From Bradyrhizobium diversitatis (GTDB lineage Bacteria > Pseudomonadota > Alphaproteobacteria > Rhizobiales > Xanthobacteraceae), in the NCBI RefSeq assembly GCF_016031635.1, contig NZ_JACEGD010000005.1, positions 186,001-250,000 on the forward strand: a stretch of 64,000 bases of DNA, in the 5' to 3' direction. This document shows, piece after piece, positions 19,387 through 27,907 of this stretch. A model generated the notes under the pieces. That model was not told where the DNA came from. It was given only the letters and a program-made list of their open reading frames with translations, and did no database searches. Numbering within the stretch: the first letter of the stretch is position 1; each line of letters starts with the position of its first letter. Made by a program: the position numbers and the translations under genes.

Positions 19387-20622
19387 CTACCGCTTCGCGG
19401 CTTCCTTCTGCAGATCCGGGGCGTTGACGGCGGGAATGGCGACGCGGCCGGGGCCGGTGACCTTCAGCGCCTCGGCGGCCTTCTCGTTCTCCATGATCTT
19501 GGCCATCACGGCCTGTCCCGCGCGCTCGAAGATCGCGCGGTTCTCGATCACGAATTTTTGCGATTTGCGCAGGCCGTCGATGTAGCCGTTGATCTCCGGC
19601 ACGACGTAGCGCGCCACCATGTCCCAGCTCCGCCGCGTGTTTTCCGGATTGGCCCAGTCGTGCACGAAGCCGATGATGGCGCCGACGCCGCCGGAGACCT
19701 GCATCACGTTCTTGATGGTTTTGACGAGATCGTCGGGCGTGCCGATGGTGGACGCGGCGCCCTCGACGAAGGCGGTCTTGTCGACCGCTTCGTCGGGTGA
19801 GGAGAATGCGGTGAGGCCCGGCCGCTGCAACGTGCCGACATTATATTCGTTGTGCCAACGCATCAGCCCGGCGCCCGCTTCGCGGCGCGCCTGCTCGCGG
19901 GTCTCGGCGATGTGGAAGGTCAGCAGCACGCGCCAGTCGGCACGGTTCACCTTGGTGCCGTGCTTCCTGGCGGCATCCTCGGCGAACTGCCATTGCTGCT
20001 GCAGCGACATCAGGCCCTGCGTCGTCATCGAGCCTAGCGAGATGATGCCGATGCCGTATTTGCCGGCGAGCGTCATGCCGGAGGGCGAGATCTGGGAGGC
20101 CACCACGAACGGCATCTCCTCCTGCAAGGGCAGGATCTGCAGCGCGGCGTCGTTCATCGTGAACCAGTCGCTCTTGGCGGTGACGCGCTCGCCGTTGAAG
20201 AGGCGGCGGATGATGCCGATCGCCTCGTCCTGGCGGTCGCGCTGCGTCATCGGGTCGATGCCGAGCGTGTGCGCGTCCGAGGCGAGCGCGCCCGGGCCGG
20301 AGCCGAAGATGGCGCGGCCGCCGGTCATGTGGTCGAGCTGCACCATGCGCTGGGCGACATTGAAGGGATGGTGATAGGGCAGCGACACCACGCCGGTGCC
20401 GAGCTTGATCCGCTTGGTGCGCTCGCCGGCCGCGGCCAGGAACATCTCGGGCGAGGCGATCATCTCCCAGCCGGAGGAATGATGCTCGCCGCACCAGAAC
20501 TCGTCATAGCCGAGCGCATCCAGCTGCTCGACGAGGTCGAGATCGCGCCGGAACTGCAGCATCGGATGCTCCCCGATCGGGTGATGCGGGGCAAGAAAGG
20601 CTCCGAACTTCAGGCGCGCCAT
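19387..20622 (-). CDS. LLM-class flavin-dependent monooxygenase (luciferase-like)
   Basis: A 411-residue protein of the bacterial luciferase-like superfamily. Characteristic segments are GYDEFWCGEHHSSGWEM, KLGTGVVSLPYHHPF and GRAIFGSGPGAL, the usual barrel-strand motifs that bind reduced flavin. Length and the MARLKFGAFLAPHHP start resemble limonene monooxygenase-type members. It would oxidise an organic substrate with O2 and FMNH2 supplied by a separate reductase. It lies upstream of, and on the same strand as, the P450 but is separated from it by a repeat. Confidence 0.9.
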   Translation of the reverse strand: MARLKFGAFLAPHHPIGEHPMLQFRRDLDLVEQLDALGYDEFWCGEHHSSGWEMIASPEMFLAAAGERTKRIKLGTGVVSLPYHHPFNVAQRMVQLDHMTGGRAIFGSGPGALASDAHTLGIDPMTQRDRQDEAIGIIRRLFNGERVTAKSDWFTMNDAALQILPLQEEMPFVVASQISPSGMTLAGKYGIGIISLGSMTTQGLMSLQQQWQFAEDAARKHGTKVNRADWRVLLTFHIAETREQARREAGAGLMRWHNEYNVGTLQRPGLTAFSSPDEAVDKTAFVEGAASTIGTPDDLVKTIKNVMQVSGGVGAIIGFVHDWANPENTRRSWDMVARYVVPEINGYIDGLRKSQKFVIENRAIFERAGQAVMAKIMENEKAAEALKVTGPGRVAIPAVNAPDLQKEAAKR

Positions 20623-21178
20623 GGCGGTCTCTCCGGCTTTGATTTTCTGCTTGTTGAGATGGCAAGGCTACGTGCCTGATGGCGCGAACGCAATCGCGCG
20701 ATGTCCCGCGCAGCGGAATGCAGGCATGCGAGGTGAGGCGAGGCGGGCATCGCGACACCAGATTGCTGATCGAGGGCTGCAGATCGCAGGCCTTGCTGCG
20801 CTCGCGCTCGTCACATTTCATGTCGATGTGCCGACGCCGCTCGCGCCTGCGCTCATCATAAGCATCTTCGCTGATGGTCGGGGACTTCTGATGGCCGCTC
20901 GCGGCGCGGTGTTGTCCATCGCCCGAGCGGTGCAATCAGCGCGCGCAGGATCTGTCGTCTCGCTCTGGCCGTTTGTGACATCATCTTGATTTGCGCCGCA
21001 TTTCCGGCGTGCATGCCCGCGCATCTGCACGATGTTGAGGCATTACGGTTAATACGTGGGGATTTCTGCGGGAATCCGTGGCCTTTTCGCGAGATTGACA
21101 GCGCACGGTCTTTTTATTTTGCAATGCAGCAACTATCTGCTTGGACTGACGTTGTACGTCGCCCACCAGGAAGCCGCC
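20623..21178. other. 556-base divergent intergenic region, no gene recognised
   Basis: The region lies between the divergent monooxygenase and PHB depolymerase-type genes. Short open frames exist on both strands, but none has a convincing ribosome-binding site or recognisable product. TTGACA at 21095-21100 followed by a T-rich stretch (21110-21120) could be a -35 region for the esterase gene; the -10 is poor. No palindromic repeat of the families seen elsewhere is present. Confidence 0.5.
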
Positions 21179-22366
21179 GTGTCGCTAGCCAAAAATATCG
21201 ATCTGTTAAGACGTCTGCCGAGGCTGGACGGACTGCGCTTTGCCGAGCTCGATCGCAGCGCCGATTCATCCTGCCCCTTAGAGGAGGTTATTGGCTTCGG
21301 CGACAATCCCGGAGCCTTGCGCATGTTCGCGTTCGTGCCGGCACAATTGCAGAAGCCGCGCGCGCTCGTCGTCGTGCTGCATGGCTGCGGGCAGACGGCA
21401 GCCGGTTACGATCTCGGCGCGGGTTGGTCGACACTGGCACGGCACTATGGTTTCGCGCTGCTGATGCCCGAGCAGCAGCGCGTCAACAACGGCAACACCT
21501 GTTTCAATTGGTTCAATCCGGAAGACACCACGCGCGACAGCGGCGAGGCGCATTCGATCCGCGAGATGATCGCGCATATGGTCGAGACGCACCGCATCGA
21601 TTCCAGGCGCGTCTTCATCACCGGCCTGTCGGCCGGCGGCGGCATGACGTCGGTGATGCTCGCGACCTATCCGGAAATCTTCGCAGCCGGCGCGGTCATT
21701 GCCGGGCTGCCCTATGGCATCGCCTCGAATCTGCGCGAGGCGCTCGAGGGCATGTTTCATTCTCCAGCGCGTCCCGCGCGCGAGCTCGGCGATCTCGTGC
21801 GCAGCGCCTCGGATCATCGCGGGCCATGGCCGAAGGTCTCGGTGTGGCACGGCAGCGCCGACCGCACCGTCAACCCCGGCAATGCCAACGAGATCGTCAA
21901 GCAATGGCTCGATCTGCACGACTTGCCTGATGCGCCGATGGCGGAGACGGTCGTCGACGGTCATCCGCGCCAGGCCTGGTGGAACAAGGACGGCGAGACG
22001 CTGGTCGAATCCTACGCCATCACCGACATGGCGCATGGCACGCCGCTCGGGCTGGCCGACAACGATCAGCGCTACGGCGTCGAAGGCGCATTCCTGATCG
22101 AGGCCGGCATTTCCTCGTCCTACCACATCGCAAAGTTCTTCGGCCTCACCGGCTGGATTCCGGACGCCGCGACGAAAAAGGCGGAGGCCAAGCCTGCCAT
22201 GAAGCCTGCAACGAAGCCGGCGCTCTCGCCCGCGCCGCATCTCGCCCGCTCGATCCGTGCAGCAATTGCCGAAGAGCAGGCCGAGCCGCAGGGCGAGAAG
22301 GCTCGCGGCTTCGATCTCGGCCAGATCATCACGCGCGCGCTCACGGCCGCGGGGTTGATGAAGTAG
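21179..22366 (+). CDS. PHB depolymerase-family esterase (alpha/beta hydrolase)
   Basis: About 395 residues of the esterase-PHB family. The oxyanion segment is VVVLHGCGQTAAGYD, the nucleophile elbow is GLSAGGGM and the acid/His region is HGSADRTV and DMAHGTP. These enzymes hydrolyse short-chain polyesters or carboxyl esters. The N-terminus I favour has no export signal; the Ala/Pro/Lys-rich stretch near residues 340-365 is a linker to a short C-terminal segment. I favour GTG at 21179 with AGGA upstream, because a TTGACA box at 21095 would put transcription just before it. ATG at 21056 is in frame and would add 41 residues, partly hydrophobic. Confidence 0.85.
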   Translation: MSLAKNIDLLRRLPRLDGLRFAELDRSADSSCPLEEVIGFGDNPGALRMFAFVPAQLQKPRALVVVLHGCGQTAAGYDLGAGWSTLARHYGFALLMPEQQRVNNGNTCFNWFNPEDTTRDSGEAHSIREMIAHMVETHRIDSRRVFITGLSAGGGMTSVMLATYPEIFAAGAVIAGLPYGIASNLREALEGMFHSPARPARELGDLVRSASDHRGPWPKVSVWHGSADRTVNPGNANEIVKQWLDLHDLPDAPMAETVVDGHPRQAWWNKDGETLVESYAITDMAHGTPLGLADNDQRYGVEGAFLIEAGISSSYHIAKFFGLTGWIPDAATKKAEAKPAMKPATKPALSPAPHLARSIRAAIAEEQAEPQGEKARGFDLGQIITRALTAAGLMK

Positions 22367-22378
22367 CTCCATCCCCGC

Positions 22379-22534
22379 TGTCGTCCCGGACAAGCGCGCT
22401 CCAAGCGCGCGCCGATCCGGGACCCATACTCCCAGGATTGAGTGAAACGCGAAAGCGTCACTCCGAGTCCCCGTAACCACGTCTTCCTGTGGTTATGGAT
22501 CCCGGATCTGCGCTTGCGCTTGTCCGGGACGACG
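22379..22534. repeat. Long palindromic repeat, CGTCCCGG family
   Basis: CTGTCGTCCCGGACAAGCGC at the left is mirrored by CGCTTGTCCGGGACGAC at the right, with CCGGGACCCATA and CCTGTGGTTATGGATCCC inside. It occupies the gap between the convergent esterase and metallo-hydrolase genes. Confidence 0.88.
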
Positions 22535-22579
22535 GCGGAGTTTGTGGCGGACTGTCGGTGACGATAGCGGAGTTCGTTG

Positions 22580-23260
22580 CTACATCTCGCCGGTGATGAA
22601 CGGATTGGTCATGCGCTCCTGGCCGATGCTCGAGCCGGCGCCATGGCCGCAGATGAAGCCGACATCATCGCCGAGCGGCAGCAATTTCGTCTTGATCGAA
22701 CTGATCAGCGTGGCGTGACTGCCGCCGGGCAGGTCGGTGCGTCCGACCGAGCCGGCGAACAGGACGTCGCCGACATGGGCAAATCGTAACGCCTTGTTGA
22801 AGAACACCACGCTGCCGGGCGAGTGGCCGGGGCAGTGGAAGATGTCGAACTTGAGATCGCCGATCGACACGGTGTCGCCCTCGTTGAGCCAGCGGTCGGG
22901 TGCGAAGTTGCGTACGCCGGTCATGCCGAAGCGCGCGCCGCTTTCGACCACGTTGTCGAGCAGGAACTTGTCCGCTTCATGCGGGCCCTCGATCGGCACC
23001 TTCAGCGCATCGCGCAGCTCGGCCGCGCCGCCGACATGATCGATATGGCCGTGAGTGAGCCAGATCTTCTCCACGGTGACGCCGGTCTGCTTGATCGCGT
23101 CCAGGATCTTCGGCACGTCCCCGCCGGGATCGATCACCACCGCTTTCTTGGCGGGCTCGTCCCAGATGATGGTGCAGTTCTGCTCGAACAGCGTCACGGG
23201 AACGATGATCGCGCCCGCCTTGGGCGGCGAGGAGTCCTGGGTGTCAGTTTGCTCGGTCAT
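22580..23260 (-). CDS. MBL-fold metallo-hydrolase (glyoxalase II-like)
   Basis: A 226-residue metallo-beta-lactamase-fold hydrolase. It has the THGHIDHVGG metal motif near residue 65, HCPGHSPGSVVF with a further ligand His, FAGSVGRTDLPGG with the bridging Asp region, and ICGHGAGSSIG with the last His. The layout and length match YcbL/GloB-like hydrolases that cleave thioesters such as lactoylglutathione. ATG at 23260 begins the conserved region (MTEQTDTQ), although the ribosome-binding site is weak. It is divergent from the GH13 gene. Confidence 0.9.
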   Translation of the reverse strand: MTEQTDTQDSSPPKAGAIIVPVTLFEQNCTIIWDEPAKKAVVIDPGGDVPKILDAIKQTGVTVEKIWLTHGHIDHVGGAAELRDALKVPIEGPHEADKFLLDNVVESGARFGMTGVRNFAPDRWLNEGDTVSIGDLKFDIFHCPGHSPGSVVFFNKALRFAHVGDVLFAGSVGRTDLPGGSHATLISSIKTKLLPLGDDVGFICGHGAGSSIGQERMTNPFITGEM

Positions 23261-23441
23261 GGCGCCACAATGCCGATTTTTGTCAGTCCGCCAAGCAAAA
23301 GATTCGCAAAAGATTCGGACAAGAGCTTCGGGAACAGCCGCGGTTCTCGTCACATGGCCGTCCCAATTGGTCTGCCAATTTGAACCCGGGCGTTGCTGTC
23401 GCGTTCTCCCGCGCAAGGCGCAGATTTCGGTGGTCCTCGGC

Positions 23442-25040
23442 ATGGCTCAAGGCGACGAGAATTGGTGGCGCGACGCCATCTTCTACCAGATCTATCCGCG
23501 CTCCTTTCAGGACTCGAACGGTGACGGGGTCGGCGATCTCGCCGGCATCCTCAGGCGGCTGCCTTACGTGAAATCGCTCGGCGTCGACGCGATCTGGCTG
23601 TCGCCGATCTTTCCCTCGCCGATGGCGGATTTCGGCTACGACATCTCGGATTATGTCGGCATCGAGCCGCTGTTCGGCACGATGGCCGATTTCGACGCGC
23701 TGCTCGCGGCCGCCCATGACAATGGCCTGAAGCTGATCCTCGACCTCGTGCCGAACCATACCTCGGACCAGCATCCCTGGTTCGTCGAGAGCCGGTCGTC
23801 GCGCGACAATCCCAGGCGCGACTGGTACGTCTGGCGCGATCCGGCCCCCGATGGCGGCGCGCCGAACAACTGGCTGTCCGAGTTCGGCGGCAGCGCGTGG
23901 CAGTTCGACGAGACCACGGGTCAATATTACTACCACGCCTTCCTCGCCCAGCAGCCGGATCTGAACTGGCGCAATCCGGATGTCCGGGCCGCCATTTACG
24001 ATGTGATGCGGTTCTGGCTCGACAAGGGCGTCGACGGCTTTCGCGTCGACGTGATCTGGCACCTGATCAAGGACGCCGAATTCCGCGACAACCCGCCCAA
24101 CCCGCATTATGTCGAGGGCCGGCCGCCGAACGAGAAGATCCTGACACAGTACTCGACCGATCAGCCGGAGGTGCACGATGTCATCGCCGAGATGCGGCGC
24201 GTCACCGATACCTACGGCGCCCGCGTCCTGATCGGCGAGATCTATCTGCCGCTGCACCGCCTCATGGCCTATTACGGCAACGATCTCACCGGCGCGCAGA
24301 TGCCGTTCAACTTTGCGCTGCTCTCGACGTTCTGGAGCGCGCGCTCGATCGAGAAGATCATCGAGGATTACGAGAAGGCGCTGCCGAAGGGCGCCTGGCC
24401 GAACTGGGTGCTCGGCAATCATGATCGGCCGCGCGTGGCGAGCCGCGTCGGTCCCGAGCAGGCCCGCGTCGCGGCCATGCTGCTGCTGACGCTGCGCGGC
24501 ACGCCGACGCTTTACTACGGCGACGAGATCGGCATGCACCAGCTCGCGATCGCGCCGGAGGACGTGCGCGATCCCTTCGAGAAGAACGTGCCCGGCATCG
24601 GCGTCGGCCGCGACGGCTGCCGCACGCCGATGCAGTGGGATTCCTCGAACTTCGCCGGATTCTCGCAAGCGAGGCCGTGGCTGCCGCTGCCGGAGGATCA
24701 CATCCGCGAGAACGTCGCCAATCTCGAAGCCGATACGGGCTCGATCCTCACTCTCTACAAGCGCCTGATCGCCCTGCGGAGGAGTTGTCCCCCGCTCGTG
24801 GCGGGCGATTATCATCCGATCTCAGCGCAAGGCGATCTCCTGATCTATCGGCGGGAGATCCAGGGTAAGGCCGTGATCGTGGCGCTCAATCTCGGTCCCG
24901 ATCCGGTTGCGGTGACCACCAGCGCGATCCGCTTCGGCAGCAACATCCTGCTGTCGACGTTCCTGGATCGCGAAGGCGAGGGGATCGAAGGCGTGCTGGA
25001 CCTGCGCGGCAACGAGGGCGTGGTGGTGGCGTCGTCGTAA
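23442..25040 (+). CDS. GH13 alpha-glucosidase
   Basis: A 532-residue family 13 glycoside hydrolase. Conserved regions are DLVPNHTS, GFRVDVIWH with the nucleophile Asp, LIGEIYLP with the acid/base Glu, and LGNHDRPR with the third carboxylate. The start is WWRDAIFYQIYPRSF, as in oligo-1,6-glucosidases and alpha-glucosidases. No signal peptide is visible, so it probably cleaves short alpha-glucosides such as maltose or trehalose-related sugars in the cytoplasm. ATG at 23442 was chosen because homology begins a few residues later; an upstream extension of the frame is not coding. No sugar transporter or regulator is adjacent. Confidence 0.92.
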   Translation: MAQGDENWWRDAIFYQIYPRSFQDSNGDGVGDLAGILRRLPYVKSLGVDAIWLSPIFPSPMADFGYDISDYVGIEPLFGTMADFDALLAAAHDNGLKLILDLVPNHTSDQHPWFVESRSSRDNPRRDWYVWRDPAPDGGAPNNWLSEFGGSAWQFDETTGQYYYHAFLAQQPDLNWRNPDVRAAIYDVMRFWLDKGVDGFRVDVIWHLIKDAEFRDNPPNPHYVEGRPPNEKILTQYSTDQPEVHDVIAEMRRVTDTYGARVLIGEIYLPLHRLMAYYGNDLTGAQMPFNFALLSTFWSARSIEKIIEDYEKALPKGAWPNWVLGNHDRPRVASRVGPEQARVAAMLLLTLRGTPTLYYGDEIGMHQLAIAPEDVRDPFEKNVPGIGVGRDGCRTPMQWDSSNFAGFSQARPWLPLPEDHIRENVANLEADTGSILTLYKRLIALRRSCPPLVAGDYHPISAQGDLLIYRREIQGKAVIVALNLGPDPVAVTTSAIRFGSNILLSTFLDREGEGIEGVLDLRGNEGVVVASS

Positions 25041-25042
25041 AC

Positions 25043-25193
25043 TGTCGTCCCGGGGCGCGACGAAGTCGCGAGCCCGGGACCCATAACCACAGGAAGGAGT
25101 TTTTGCGATCACTCGGAGTTGCCCCGCTTTGCCCCACACGTCTCCCTGTGGTTATGGATTCCGGGCTCGCGCTGCGCGCGCCCCGGAATGACG
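25043..25193. repeat. Long palindromic repeat, CGTCCCGG family
   Basis: TGTCGTCCCGGGGCGCGACG at the left and GCGCGCCCCGGAATGACG at the right form the outer arms, with CCCATAACCACAGGAAG and CCCTGTGGTTATGGATTCC inside. It lies between the GH13 and mmcB genes, which point the same way. Confidence 0.88.
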
Positions 25194-25222
25194 GGTGGAG
25201 GGGAATCGGCTATCCTCCCGCC

Positions 25223-25714
25223 ATGGACAACACCGCCCGCAACATCGCCCTTGTGCCGCCGCCGGACCGCCGCCAGTCTGAGACCGCGCTCGCCATCGCG
25301 CGCGGCACGGCGCGGCTGCTGCGTTCGCTCGGCTTCTCCTGCATCAGCGAATTGTCGCTGCCGTCGGGCCGGCGCGCCGATCTGGTGGCCCTCAATGAGC
25401 GCGGCGAGATCTGGATCGTCGAGATCAAGTCGTCGGTCGAGGATCTGCGCGCCGACCAGAAATGGCACGAATACCGCGCCCATTGCGATCGGCTGTTCTT
25501 CGCCTTCACGCAGGATCTGCCCTGCGAGATCTTCCCCGATGACACCGGCCTGATCATCGCCGACGCCTATGGCGCGCATCTGCATTGCGAGGCGCCCGAG
25601 CACAAGCTCGCGGCCGCCACGCGCAAGCAGATGACGGTGCGGTTCGCGATGGCGGCGGCTTCAAGGATCAACCGCCTGGTCGATCCGCAAGGGCATGCGG
25701 ATTTTTGGGAGTGA
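25223..25714 (+). CDS. mmcB: MmcB family DNA repair protein
   Basis: A 163-residue protein with a compact restriction-nuclease-like core: RADLVALNERGEIWIVEIKSS supplies the D and E-x-K residues of a PD-(D/E)XK-type site near residues 50-70. This matches the MmcB family, known in Caulobacter as part of a mitomycin C damage response. ATG at 25223 starts MDNTARNIAL; the frame upstream runs into the repeat. I do not see a LexA site (GTTC-N7-GTTC) in the short upstream gap, so damage control here is not evident. It is convergent with regR. Confidence 0.85.
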   Translation: MDNTARNIALVPPPDRRQSETALAIARGTARLLRSLGFSCISELSLPSGRRADLVALNERGEIWIVEIKSSVEDLRADQKWHEYRAHCDRLFFAFTQDLPCEIFPDDTGLIIADAYGAHLHCEAPEHKLAAATRKQMTVRFAMAAASRINRLVDPQGHADFWE

Positions 25715-25718
25715 GACA

Positions 25719-25808
25719 GTAGGGTGGGTTAGCGAAGCGTAACCCACCTCTTTCGTTTCCGCTGGGGCAAAACGGTGGTGGATTACGCCTTCGGCTAACC
25801 CACCCTAC
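25719..25808. repeat. Palindromic repeat, GTAGGGTGGGTTAG family (copy 2)
   Basis: Begins GTAGGGTGGGTTAGCG and ends GGCTAACCCACCCTAC, with inner arms GCGTAACCCACC and GGTGGATTACGCC. It fills the 105-base gap between the convergent mmcB and regR genes. Confidence 0.9.
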
Positions 25809-25819
25809 GACACCTTTTA

Positions 25820-26374
25820 TTACCTCGGCGCGCGCTTGGCCAGAATGCGCTGCAGCGTGCGACGGTGCATGTTGAGCCGGCGCGCCGTTTCCGAGACGTT
25901 GCGGTTGCACATCTCGTAGATGCGCTGGATGTGCTCCCAGCGCACGCGGTCGGCCGACATCGGGTTGGTCGGCAGCTCGGATTTCTCCGCGCTGGTCGAC
26001 AGCAGTGCCGCGACGACGTCGTCGGCATCCGCGGGCTTGGAGAGATAATCGATCGCGCCCATCTTCACCGCGGTGACGGCGGTGGCGATGTTGCCATAGC
26101 CGGTCAGCACGATCGCGCGTGCATCGGGGCGCTTCTTCTTCAGTGCCGAGACCACGTCGAGGCCGTTGCCGTCGCCGAGCCGCAGATCCACCACGGCGAA
26201 TGCCGGCGCCGACTTGCCGATCTGCGCAAGTCCGTCCGAGACGGTGTCGCACGATGTCACCGAGAAGCCCCGCGTTTCCATGGCGCGCGACAGCCGCTCC
26301 AGAAACGGCTTGTCGTCTTCCACGATGAGAAGCGAGCGGTCGCTCTGTTCGTTCAGTTCGGCAATGGCGTTCAA
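25820..26374 (-). CDS. regR: Redox response regulator RegR (PrrA/ActR family)
   Basis: A 184-residue response regulator: a receiver domain (about 13-125, with ED at 20-21, phosphoacceptor Asp63 in VVDLRLGDG, and Lys in YLSKP) and a C-terminal Fis-type helix-turn-helix (NVSETARRLNMHRRTLQRIL). In alphaproteobacteria this family controls nitrogen fixation, respiration and CO2 genes under low oxygen. I chose TTG at 26374: GAGAGGA lies seven bases upstream, and the phosphorylated Asp is then residue 63, the number I recall for Bradyrhizobium RegR. An in-frame ATG farther upstream would add 14 residues. The partner kinase regS lies 102 bases upstream. Confidence 0.92.
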   Translation of the reverse strand: MNAIAELNEQSDRSLLIVEDDKPFLERLSRAMETRGFSVTSCDTVSDGLAQIGKSAPAFAVVDLRLGDGNGLDVVSALKKKRPDARAIVLTGYGNIATAVTAVKMGAIDYLSKPADADDVVAALLSTSAEKSELPTNPMSADRVRWEHIQRIYEMCNRNVSETARRLNMHRRTLQRILAKRAPR

Positions 26375-26476
26375 GGTTTTGTCCTCTCTCCAGCGCATCG
26401 ACATATGGCCTCGCAATCACGCGGTGCCAAGGCCGCCGATGGTCGATCGGCCCTGTTGTGCGACGCAAGGTCGCGG

Positions 26477-27799
26477 CTATCCTATTGTTTCTTCGTGCGT
26501 CTCGATAGCCTCAAAACGCTGCCTGGGCCATGTGATCTGGACCACCGCGCCGTGTTCCGGAAAGGTCCGATTGGTAAACGAGACCTTGGCGCCGGTGCGT
26601 TCCAGCAAGGTACGCGCGATGAACACGCCGAGGCCGAGGCCGCGTCGTCCGCCGCCGCCATCGTCCTGGGTACGGCGCCGCGACAGATAGGGCTCGCCGA
26701 TCCGGTTGAGGATGTCGGGCGGAATGCCCGGTCCGTCGTCGGAGATCACGAGTTCGATAGTGTCCTTGTTCCACCATGCGTTCACCTCGACGGTGGTGCG
26801 GGCGAAATCGACCGCGTTCTCGACGATGTTACCGATGCCGTAAAGAATCGCCGGATTGCGCGAGCCGACCGGCTCGGCCGCCGCGGCCACCGCGATCCGC
26901 ACCTTGATCTCGACGCCGAAATCGCGGTGTGGCGCCACCACCTCCTCGATCAGCTCCGACATCTTCATGCGGTCGAACGGCGCGCCGGTGGAGGAGAGCT
27001 GGGTGATCTTGCTCAGGATGTCCCGGCAGCGCTGGGTCTGCTCGCGCAAGGTCTTCAGGTCGGCGGCAAAGCTCGGGTCCTTCACCGTCTTTTCCAGTTC
27101 GCGCGAAATCAGGAAGATCGTCGCGAGCGGCGTGCCGAGCTCGTGCGCGGCGGCGGCGGCGAGTCCGTCGAGCTGGGTCAGATGCTGCTCGCGCGTCAGC
27201 ACCAGCTCGGTCGCGGCCAGCGCGTCCGCGAGCTTGCGCGCCTCCTCGGTGACCTGGAACGAGTAGAGACTGGTGACGCCGATCGCAAGCGCGATCGAGA
27301 GCCAGACGCCGACGAGATAGACCGGCGGCAGCACCAGCGGATCGTCGGAATCCCACGGCAGCGGAAAATGGAAGAAGAACAGGAGCGAAGCGCAGGCAAC
27401 CGCGAGCAGGCCGAGGCCGAAGGTGAAGCGGGCCGGCAGCGCGGTGGCCGAGATCAGCACGGGTGCGAGGAACAGGAACGAGAACGGGTTCTGCAGGCCG
27501 CCGGTGAAGAACAGCAGGCCGGCCAACTCCACGATGTTCAGCGCGAGCAGCCCGGCCGCCTGCATCGGCTCCAGCCGCTGCATCGGATTGGCCGCGGTCT
27601 GAAGCGCCAGATTGAGTGCGGCCGACAAAGCGATGATGCTGACACAGGGGATGATCTCGACGTTGAACTCCAGCCCCTGTGCCACGATGAAGATCGCGGC
27701 GAGCTGGCCCAGGACCGCGAGCCAGCGCAGCCGCAGGATCGTGTCCAGCCGGATGTGCCGCTGCGCGTGGCGGAAGTCGGAAGCGGCAATTTCGGTCAT
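26477..27799 (-). CDS. regS: Redox sensor histidine kinase RegS (PrrB/ActS family)
   Basis: A 440-residue kinase with six hydrophobic segments in residues 20-185. It has the quinone-site motif GGLQNPF at about 100-106, an H box AAAAHELGTPL with His219, then NIVENAVDFA, DDGPGIP and GLGLGVF of the ATPase domain. A Cys in QRCRDIL, about 39 residues after His219, sits where the RegB redox-active Cys is expected. It should phosphorylate RegR according to redox state. ATG at 27799 is supported because it makes the phosphoacceptor His219, the number I recall for Bradyrhizobium RegS. A longer frame (21 extra residues) is possible. It is divergent from an ABC transporter gene. Confidence 0.93.
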   Translation of the reverse strand: MTEIAASDFRHAQRHIRLDTILRLRWLAVLGQLAAIFIVAQGLEFNVEIIPCVSIIALSAALNLALQTAANPMQRLEPMQAAGLLALNIVELAGLLFFTGGLQNPFSFLFLAPVLISATALPARFTFGLGLLAVACASLLFFFHFPLPWDSDDPLVLPPVYLVGVWLSIALAIGVTSLYSFQVTEEARKLADALAATELVLTREQHLTQLDGLAAAAAHELGTPLATIFLISRELEKTVKDPSFAADLKTLREQTQRCRDILSKITQLSSTGAPFDRMKMSELIEEVVAPHRDFGVEIKVRIAVAAAAEPVGSRNPAILYGIGNIVENAVDFARTTVEVNAWWNKDTIELVISDDGPGIPPDILNRIGEPYLSRRRTQDDGGGGRRGLGLGVFIARTLLERTGAKVSFTNRTFPEHGAVVQITWPRQRFEAIETHEETIG

Positions 27800-27907
27800 A
27801 TCGGACAATGTAGCGGTGCTTTCTCGATCACAAGCGCTGGGCTCGCGGAACCACGCAGGCATTACAAGCCTTGCGCTCTTCGCTGCAATAGCAGAAGAAC
27901 GGCCAGC

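Noticed and set aside
20504..20935. Minus-strand open frame of 143 codons in the monooxygenase-esterase gap
   Set aside because: Half of it overlaps the monooxygenase gene in another frame; no start signal, and Arg/Ser/Ala-rich composition without a known fold.
23283..24815. Long open frame of 510 codons opposite the alpha-glucosidase gene
   Set aside because: It is the antisense shadow of a GH13 gene with all catalytic motifs; its translation is Arg/Asp/His/Val-rich low-quality sequence typical of GC-rich shadows.
25140..25222. LexA-type operator before mmcB
   Set aside because: No GTTC-N7-GTTC or close variant is present; the gap is mostly repeat sequence.
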